64,000 bases of DNA from Trachythela sp. YZ-2020 (lineage: Eukaryota; Cnidaria; Anthozoa; Malacalcyonacea; Clavulariidae). The stretch is taken from contig JADLSH010000367.1 in NCBI GenBank assembly GCA_016169945.1, positions 5,918,501 to 5,982,500 of the forward strand. The letters are read 5' to 3'. This document shows, in pieces, positions 57,401 through 64,000 of this stretch. The translations under genes and the position numbers were made by a program. The notes under the pieces were generated by a model. That model did not search any database and had not been told where the DNA came from. It was given only the letters and a program-made list of their open reading frames with translations. Each line of letters opens with the position of its first letter. The stretch's first letter is position 1.

Positions 57401-57789
57401 CGGTATATATCACGAACAACAACAAAAGGAAGGCAAACGTATGAACACTTACCACTTTTCTTCATACCCATTTTTAAGCATTTGTTGAGTCGACAGCGTC
57501 GACAGCGATTTCTCTGTGACCTATCTATTGGGCAATCACCTCTGTCTTGACAAGTGTATCGCATGTTTTTCCTTATACTTCGTTTGAAAAATCCTTTACA
57601 ACCCTCGCATGTAATAACGCCATAATGTCGTCCAGTCGCTATGTCATCACAAACAAGGCACGTTTGTCTGGTATTAAACACGACATCTTGACTTTTTACG
57701 TTTCCTTTTTCTAGTTTATTCGATCTCGTAAATACTACGACTTCTTGACTATTTACGTTTCCTTCTTCTGGTTGATTAGACCTTGCCAT
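51143..57789 (-). CDS. nuclear receptor, NR2 group, three coding exons
   Basis: Ligand-type transcription factor predicted to bind DNA in the nucleus. Exons 57789-57453, 52256-51768 and 51402-51143 join in phase to 1086 nt (361 aa plus stop). Residues 44 to about 111 are the C4 zinc-finger DNA-binding domain with P-box CEGCKG, a five-residue D-box and [19 protein letters not shown]. The DBD flows into AVQVERCRS, the usual NR2 post-DBD sequence, across the first splice. The ligand-binding domain follows (about 140-355) with a [10 protein letters not shown] signature, [17 protein letters not shown] and a final [13 protein letters not shown]-2-like region, closest by eye to COUP-TF/NR2F-NR2E. 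The A/B domain is about 43 residues. Exact NR2 subgroup not assignable. An upstream 5' exon cannot be excluded. Confidence 0.94.
51768..52256 (-). CDS. nuclear receptor exon 2: hinge and LBD N-terminal half
   Basis: The acceptor TTTCAG supplies CT to complete Ala (G from exon 1). It encodes [13 protein letters not shown], a hinge of about 30 residues and LBD helices 1-8 ([45 protein letters not shown]). The donor is CCTG followed by GTATGC. Confidence 0.93.
52407..52663. mobile_element. 257-bp foldback in the nuclear-receptor intron
   Basis: The arms begin aaaaaaggttgtccttcaaaa and continue through tcttaaacct...aacattg.gcgcgcaagg; the opposite end is the complement. It lies in the 5.2-kb intron between exons 1 and 2. 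The target duplication is unclear. Confidence 0.75.
52664..54375. other. nuclear-receptor intron, no gene
   Basis: A short word duplication, gcaggacttgggtcattcg / gtaggacttgggtcattcg, lies near 52905-52950. No other structure was bounded. Confidence 0.4.
54376..54667. mobile_element. 292-bp foldback
   Basis: The arms ttgaagccaagctagtttttctgaggtttgagttgaaatac and its near-complement flank a second inverted pair (tatatttgatataaaaacttcaagactttaggcaaa). Noncoding, in the nuclear-receptor intron. Confidence 0.78.
54668..56643. other. nuclear-receptor intron; ggtatcc-rich patches
   Basis: No gene. Degenerate ggtatcca/tggatacc words cluster at 55755-55825 and 56355-56425 and may be the ends of a decayed element. 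Confidence 0.35.
56644..56878. mobile_element. 235-bp TIR element with 7-bp direct flank
   Basis: The inverted ends CACAGAGTAATCACATACAGAGGTTCATCTTC match nearly perfectly; ccaaggt is repeated directly on both sides (56637-56643, 56879-56885). An inner pair (tggc.gccatgttcttagccagt / actggctaagaacatggca) gives nested foldback structure. The flank length is near the 8 bp of hAT elements. Confidence 0.82.
56896..57002. repeat. 107-bp foldback
   Basis: The arms ataatgaaattcagaaccggtttgtaaactg and its imperfect complement surround gattggctgc...aaccaatcag. Confidence 0.7.
57003..57452. other. first part of the nuclear-receptor intron 1
   Basis: Sequence downstream of the GTAAGT donor; nothing else recognised. 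Confidence 0.4.
57453..57789 (-). CDS. nuclear receptor exon 1: A/B region and DNA-binding domain
   Basis: Starts at ATG ([10 protein letters not shown]). Residues 3-21 and 22-40 are an imperfect tandem duplication ([19 protein letters not shown] then [19 protein letters not shown]). The DBD starts at C44 ([14 protein letters not shown]; the usual CGD is CDD). The donor is AGTG followed by GTAAGT. The frame is also open for a short distance upstream of the ATG. Confidence 0.93.
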
Positions 57790-59719
57790 TTGTTCGCAAA
57801 ATTCACTAAAAGCTAAAAAGACACAAGAACGTAAACATTATAAACTGACTTCAATTATATAATTGTAAATTCCAAAATTCTTATAAATTCCCGCCATATG
57901 TGAAGGTGAAATGTGCTCGTTTGTGCGTGGTATACTCACTGAATGAATGTTAACTCAATCTTTCGCTTTCTTGTTACCAAATAACTCAATTTTATCAGTG
58001 GTTACAAATAAACACATTCCGATAAATGAAATTTATTTGAAATACCGCAATAAGACATCATACGACCACTACAAACAGCAAAATGTCGCAAGATGAGTCT
58101 GAAGGAGTGAAGGTCATTCGAATCTTAAACACATTTCACAAAGGTCAAACTCAAGGTAAATTTTACATCACTGTGATTGGCCATTCATAATTACAAATTA
58201 CGAAAACACACTTCTTATTGGCCATGCTTGTTAAATTATTCAATGCGTGTCATGAGAATGTCAAGAAAGGCGAAGGTCACATATCGATATAATTATCATA
58301 TCATGTCACAATAAAATTGTGAAATTTGGCAAAACATAAAAAATAACCGGATGAATGGCAGTTATTTCAAAATAGTAATTTGGGATTGTAAAATCACAAC
58401 GATATTTCTCAAGATATTTTGGAACTTTTACTGTATTTTTGTCTGCCACGCAGGCTACAATATATATTGGGGGCGTTTGGGGATTCTGATAAGGATCGTA
58501 GTCATCTTTCTTTTAATATTTGAAATAGATTTTAATTTTTTTTACAGATTTTATGATTTTAGCGTAGTTCGTTCACTGCGCTAATTTTCGTGAATGTAAA
58601 AGGCGGAATGGCATGCGAATGGCATGCGGGTGCCCAAAATCTTCCCTCGCCCAATTTTGCCCAAAGAAGAGCCAGCCGCGCTGGCTACATGCGGAATGGC
58701 ATGTGGAATGGCATGCGAATGCAAACTTTCACGAAATTATTTCGTGAAAATTTAGTCCACGAATGTTCGCGACATTTCTCTGGCGTTTTTACATTTTGAA
58801 AGCCAAAACGCAATTGAACCATGTCAACCATCGATAATACATTAATACTATGGTGACGTTTAAGTAATTCAAAAGAAGGATGGATTCCTTGGTGTGGCGA
58901 CTGGTCGGATGTGAATTTTAGTTCGCGATGTATATCGTCACTAACCGCAAACTACTGTATTTAACTACCACCCTATGCAATTTTACCAACTTTGGGTGCT
59001 AATTTTCTTTTCAAAATTTGAAGTGTGAAAGTTTTTTGTTCTGGTCTTGTTGGCTGGTCTGATGTTCTCTGGCTACAAAGAGGCAATCTCTTTTTAACCG
59101 TATGAATTGAACTACAGTTAAGAGTTTATGCCCACTCTCCAGGGCCTTTTTTAAGAAATCGTTAGTGGGGGGGCCATCATCGAAAGGGGACGTAACAAGT
59201 GGGTGGTGTATTACAGGTGTGGGAAGGTGAAGGGGGGTCTGGGGGCCTCCTCCAGAAAATTTTTGTATTCCTGAGTCTCTGTGGCTTGATTTCCTGCATT
59301 TTCAGAGAAAATTTTTGATATATCCCATCTAAACGGAGCCAGGTTTAGTTATGAGAATACCATAACTTTCCTCTAAACTCAGTTTTTCCCCTTTTTTTGC
59401 TTATACTTTGGAAAAAAGGGACCTTCACTGGGGGGGCCAATGACGTCACAGAATTTGTAATATGTTAAAAACGAAAGCTGAAAAGCTGTTTATTTTATAT
59501 GCTTTGTAGATCATTACACGGAGTTCTATTGAAACATTTTAGGTTGATACAAATATTCCTTTCTTTTAACATGCTGCTGATGTCAGCATGATATTAGAAT
59601 AAGGACCGTTAAAGCTATTTTGTATAACCACAGTTATGCATAAAGTTTGGTTATGCATCAAAAGTTATGCCTTACCTTTTTGTAAGTTCAATTTGAATTT
59701 TATTTGAAAATAGTCATTC
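57790..59719. other. upstream of the nuclear receptor; no gene
   Basis: May include the promoter. A gaatggcatgcgaatggcatgcg word cluster lies at 58605-58715, with a short palindrome ttcgtgaa/ttcacgaa around it. Gggggggcca words occur at 59168 and 59431. Confidence 0.4.
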
Positions 59720-62680
59720 TTGAACATTTGCAATTTGGCCACTATATTTGGTCAACTTGGTACAACTTTCTCAAAGGGTCGCTCGTTCAAGAATTTGAAT
59801 AAGGATAAGTCCCACAATGATCTAAAACTAGTTCCGTTCAACATTGCCTACATTTTCGATGATGTAAATGATATTTGCTGGGCTTGGCAAAAACTCTACA
59901 CTGATCGATGTTCTCGATTTACACGCTCCTATTAAAACACGTAAACATAAGCAGCATTACGGTCAATCCAAGTTTATTACTCCTGAAATAAGAAATGCCA
60001 TAAGTAAACGAAATAAACAGTAACGTATTTACAATAAACTTAGAACTCCACAAGCTTGGGAAATCCTACAGAATCCTGAGGAACAGAGTAGTTAGCATGC
60101 ATGAGACGAAAATCGGTGATTTCTCATTTTGATGAGCTATGTAACCACCGTTCGGGAAAACAAAGTGAATTTTGGCGTTTTCTACGTCCGCTTATATGCA
60201 CACAAAAAGCAGGCACCGAATGGACATATATATATATATCATTCTGAGAGAAGAGGAAATAATTACATACGATCAAAATGAAGTGGTAGATCGAAACACT
60301 TAACAATCATTTTATAAATATCACAAATGATATGCCGAATCACTTCTCAGAATCCCTACTTATCGCATCTAAAACTAAACAGCGAGTCTTATACGTTCGC
60401 CGGTTCTCATTTCTATATAAGGGCATCGTTACATGAGGTTAAATCTGTTTTGGAGGAAATGAGACCTGATAAGGCAACTGGTTACGATCTAATTCCTCCA
60501 AAAGTTATAAAACTATCGACAGAGGTAATAGCTGAGCCTTTGTGTGATCTGTTTGACACCTTGATCACGAAAGCAGAAGTTCCGGATGATTGGAAACGCG
60601 GAGAAATTATACCGCAATATAAAAACTGCAAACAGTGCATTTTAAAATAATTTTTCAGTGGTGGGGCAAAACATGCAAAGGGCCCATGTCCCCGCCATAA
60701 AACTGCTAACAATTAGAGGGGGTCTAATTATATTACTGTGGTCTTGCAAAGTATCACAAAATCCAGCTTAAATTAATAACACGCATGCAGGTTTCATTAG
60801 GGGGCTAAGATTTGGGACAAGCGCCAAATTAAAAGTGGTCTGGGGTCCGGGAAAATGTGAAAAATTGAGGCTCAAAAAAGCCATTTCCTGCACTTTCTGC
60901 ATGACGTCGAATTGAACTTGCACAGCATAATCAGTTTTGGTGTTTTCGGAATTATTTCGTGGGGACTTACTCTTAAGAGTTAATTCCAACCTTGCTGCAC
61001 CTACTCTATTTTAGGCCGGGTGCAAAACGTTAGCTCCCCAGCCTCCGCGCTTTCTATGCCAGCGTCAGCAGTGTGTACCATGAACTTGCAGTTTAAAACA
61101 ATATAATAAACGAACATTTTCGTTTTACAATCCAATAAATTCTGCTCATGCATGATTTGTCGTCTCGTCAAAAAACGGCGTGATTCGCCCCCTGCAGTGG
61201 TCTCGCGAGGGAATCGCGCGACGTGAGCACGCGTGTTTTGACCTCCAGACACGCGTGTCGGGGGGTGCTAAAGGTTTCCAAATGCGCAGTGATACTAATG
61301 TCGAATGCTGAACGCGCGAGACCTTTAGGGGGTATGCTCCCCAGAAAATTTGGAAATCTACATCTCTGAAATGCCATTCCATGCACTTTGGGGGCAATGT
61401 CACAATAATTATTTCCAAATATTGCATGGTCAGACGAAAAGCTGCTTACCATCAACCTACCGATCGCTGATCGATCCCTGCTAGATTTAGGTAAACAATA
61501 AGCCTTGTTTCTTATCATCTTTTATCAGTGCGCATGCAAAACTTCTGATCAAAGGGCCCAGACAGCTGGGCCCGCCGGGACAGCAAGCCATTTTTTACGT
61601 TCAGTGGTGGGGCAATAGAAAGGGCCCACCGGGGCAAATGCCCCACCACGCTACGGTATTAAAAAAAGCCCCGACTGTAAATTAAACTATCGGCCAATAA
61701 CAATCCTTCCATCTTTGTCTAACTTATTCGAAAAAAACATTGAATAATTAAAATGACACATTTCATCGAAAAAATATCACAATCCTGTCCTAACACTTAT
61801 TGAAAAAAACATTGATTGAATACTCAAATGACACATCATTTCGAAAGAATATTTTCATCCTTCCATCTTTGTCTAACTTATTCGAAAAAAACATTGAATA
61901 CTCAAATGACACATCATTTCGAAAGAATATTTCACAAGTACCTATTTGCTTATCGAAAATTCCATGGTTGTCCTACAGCATGACTACATCTAACTGAACA
62001 GTGGAAATCCGAACTGGACAATCATAAAACAATTGGTGCAGTTGCAGTTAACTTAAGTAAAGCTTTTGATTGTCTTTCATAACTTGGAAAACTTAAACTT
62101 TAAGGTATGGATGACAATTCGATCAAGCTAACGGAAAGTTATTTATCAAATCGTCGACAACGCGTGAAACTTAACACTTTTTCTACTTGGCAAATTGTTT
62201 CAAGAGGCATACCTCAAGGTCAATCATTGGTCCTTTACTATATGCAATTGAGAAATGTAAATTATTGAGTTACGCTAGCTGATGACACCAAGATCCATAC
62301 AGCTAGTCATGACCCGAAAATTGTAGAGGAACAACTAACACATGCATGATATGGATAATGCTAAGTCGTGCACAATGGAATGAAAGCCAACTCGGATAAA
62401 TATCAAGCTATATAGTCGAGAGCGCAAACCATGACATTAATTTGACATCCGAAGGACAAACTATCGAAATTAAAAAGGAGGTAAGATTATTTGGAAAGAC
62501 AAGAGACGATAAATTAAAATACGATACGCATATCACCAATATATGTCGCAAAGTAAGCAATCAAATTGGAGTTCTTCATAGGCTCAGGAATATATTACAG
62601 ATACCACGGACGTCCTTTCCTTGTATCGGTGCAACTCCAAAAGCTCTTAAACGTTTGATACACAAGAGCATCTCTTGACG
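59720..62680 (+). pseudogene. CR1/Nimb-like LINE ORF2, broken and interrupted
   Basis: Plus-strand fragments in order: end of the endonuclease with VPFNIAYIFDDVNDICWAW (59720-59935), RT fingers MRPDKATGYDLIPPKVIK and WKRGEIIPQYK (60327-60625), an insertion to 61672, then CKLNYRPITILPSLSNLFEK (61677 on), VNLSKAFDCL (about 62050), RGIPQGQ (62205), an ADD box region (LADDTKIHT, about 62275) and DKLKYDTHITNICRKVSNQ (62505). Frameshifts and stops are many. A 60-80-bp block containing ttattcgaaaaaaacattgaat is repeated about three times at 61700-61935. Confidence 0.88.
60626..61672. mobile_element. TIR element, family member B, inserted in the LINE
   Basis: It splits the RT frame between IIPQYK and CKLNYRP. 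The left terminus contains gcattttaaaataatttttcagtggtggggca and the right terminus is tgccccaccacgctacggtattaaaaaa, matching the ends of the element at 37801-38433. A further internal cagtggtggggca copy at 61602 suggests a nested or duplicated end. The exact junctions are uncertain by about 10 bp in the A-rich target. Confidence 0.65.
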
Positions 62681-62699
62681 TAAGTGGCTATTGAGACAT

Positions 62700-63120
62700 G
62701 CATGCAAAGTATCACTGTATTACTCTAAAATCATAAAATCTAATTAAGTTTGAAAACTGTTTCGTTCCATTTGGTAAGCTATTCCACATCTTTGGCGCAA
62801 AGTATCGCCACGACTTCAGACCATATTTAGTACTTTTCACTTTTGGAATTGCCAGGATCTTGATCATCTTGTCCCCTCGGGTGGTATGATACCTGGTATC
62901 TCGTTGCACGTACCGCCAACAAGTCCTTTATACTTGGTGGTATTGTATCATTAAAATAGCGATTTATTGTACGCATCATATCCTGGATCCTTTGATTTTC
63001 GAGAGTACTTATTTTCATTCTTTTTAAAAGGTCATCGTAAGAAGAGTATTTATCCTTGTAGACATAGCGAAGTGCTATTCGTGCATTCCGCTTACCGCAA
63101 TGATGCCAGATCTGATTACA
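62700..63120 (-). pseudogene. C-terminal fragment of a second LINE, opposite strand
   Basis: The minus strand encodes TRYQVSYHPRGQDD, then KSTKYGLKSWRYFAPKMWNSLPNG and IRFYDFRVIQ, the conserved C-terminal motif (with WNSLP) of CR1/L2-type LINE polyproteins. It faces the plus-strand LINE tail to tail. Confidence 0.8.
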
Positions 63121-64000
63121 ATAACTAAAATACGGCCTAGCTTATAAATGCTTGGCAGATCGATTCTCTAGAGAGCTTCAGAAAGAAACAAGTACGATAG
63201 ATTATTTCATTTTCGCTTGGTTGTTTTCTGTAATAAATTTACATTTTTAGGTTGTTATTTAAAAATTACAAAAACGTCGTTAAATGCAGTGGAATTCTGT
63301 GATCATGTTAGAGAAAATCGAGCAATGGGTCTCTCTCAGCAAGTATATAAGACTGTATGATTAACAATAGATGGGTTGTATCCTGCTTTTAGCGGAGATA
63401 TTTCTTAATTTTTCACCTAAGCTAATTATGTCTTACGAATAGATTCATTCATTCATTCACAAGCTCATTCCAAATGCCTGGCAAGTTTCATGGTCTTGTA
63501 ATCTGCACGAAGCTGGACAAATGAATGGATAACAGTCTTGTCGAGAACAGCCTAAAAATAGAAACACTTACATTAACAACTTTACTCATCTTACATGTAA
63601 AATTTTGAATGTACTCAACACGCCCTTGTACTGTGTTCAAGGAACTCATTTTGCCGCATGTTAACGACATAGAAAGACTCTAAAAACCTAAAACAATAAA
63701 GGTAATCGCACTGCTCGTTTCCAGCTTGTTTCCAAATACTTGGCAACTTCATTGGACGGACTTAAAACATGTCGTTACAGAAGCTTGTTATCGTCCTGGG
63801 GCCAGTTGTATGAAACTCAAACTACCTTTTAACTACTCGTTTTGCAACTAAATAGCATTAACTACAAAATACGCGATTGTGATCTTGTATTTTGTGCAAC
63901 AAAGTTAACAAGATGATAAAGTGACATCGTTGTGGCCAGAACCGCCGACAGGGAGCGAGGAAACGGCAAACCTCCATCCCAGCATGATAGGGCCCCAAAA
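63121..64000. other. non-coding, nothing recognised
   Basis: No gene or bounded repeat to the end of the window. The words tggcaagtttcatgg and ttggcaacttcattgg (63480, 63740) hint at a weak duplication. Confidence 0.4.

Noticed and set aside
59166..59445. hAT-like element between the two gggggggcca words
   Set aside because: The words are in the same orientation and no target duplication or inverted end could be found.
61001..61518. Overlapping minus-strand frames within the LINE insertion
   Set aside because: They are inside the noncoding TIR element B; three overlapping frames without motifs suggest chance in a less A+T-rich patch.

Overview
The window is nuclear DNA of an animal: A+T-rich, with long introns carrying GT-AG splice sites, metazoan-type signalling genes and a dense load of transposons. 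An early-branching animal, probably a cnidarian and perhaps an anthozoan, is my inference. It rests on the nuclear-receptor group, the gene structure and the repeat types (CR1/Nimb-like LINEs, BEL/Pao, many short foldback elements). The species cannot be named from the sequence alone.

Three protein-coding genes are well supported, all on the minus strand. (1) A 13-exon SH3RF/POSH gene (RING finger plus four SH3 domains, 638 aa predicted) runs from 40078 down to 13672. I could phase every exon junction by hand. (2) A single-exon class A GPCR (300 aa, 30376 to 29474) lies inside the 14.7-kb first coding intron of SH3RF. (3) A three-exon nuclear receptor of the NR2 group (361 aa, 57789 to 51143) has an intact DNA-binding and ligand-binding domain. 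Three short open frames at 873-1079, 1180-1428 and 4841-5059 may be exons of an unrecognised minus-strand gene or small proteins.

Most of the rest is transposon-derived. Region by region: 3.0-3.5 kb has a 353-bp hAT-like MITE with a perfect 8-bp target duplication. 7.6-12.3 kb is a 4.7-kb element bounded by inverted termini, with large subterminal repeat arrays and a four-copy 324-bp tandem repeat. 15.6-19.5 kb (SH3RF intron 9) holds a damaged non-LTR retrotransposon. 22-28.4 kb holds at least seven foldback or TIR elements, some nested. 35.9-38.4 kb has an 87-bp foldback with a 9-bp target duplication and a 630-bp TIR element. 41.8-44.5 kb is a direct duplication with inverted arms, one copy of which received a pogo-like MITE; the other copy preserves the empty site. 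44.7-47.9 kb is a decayed BEL/Pao polyprotein with a MITE inside. 49.9-57 kb has several foldbacks in and beside the nuclear-receptor gene. 59.7-63.1 kb contains two opposed LINE remnants, one interrupted by a second copy of the 37.8-kb TIR family.

Functionally, SH3RF is an E3 ubiquitin-ligase scaffold of the JNK pathway, the GPCR a membrane receptor and the NR2 protein a nuclear transcription factor. Nothing in the layout says they act together, except that the GPCR is nested in an SH3RF intron. No prokaryote-type system, CRISPR array or toxin gene was seen.
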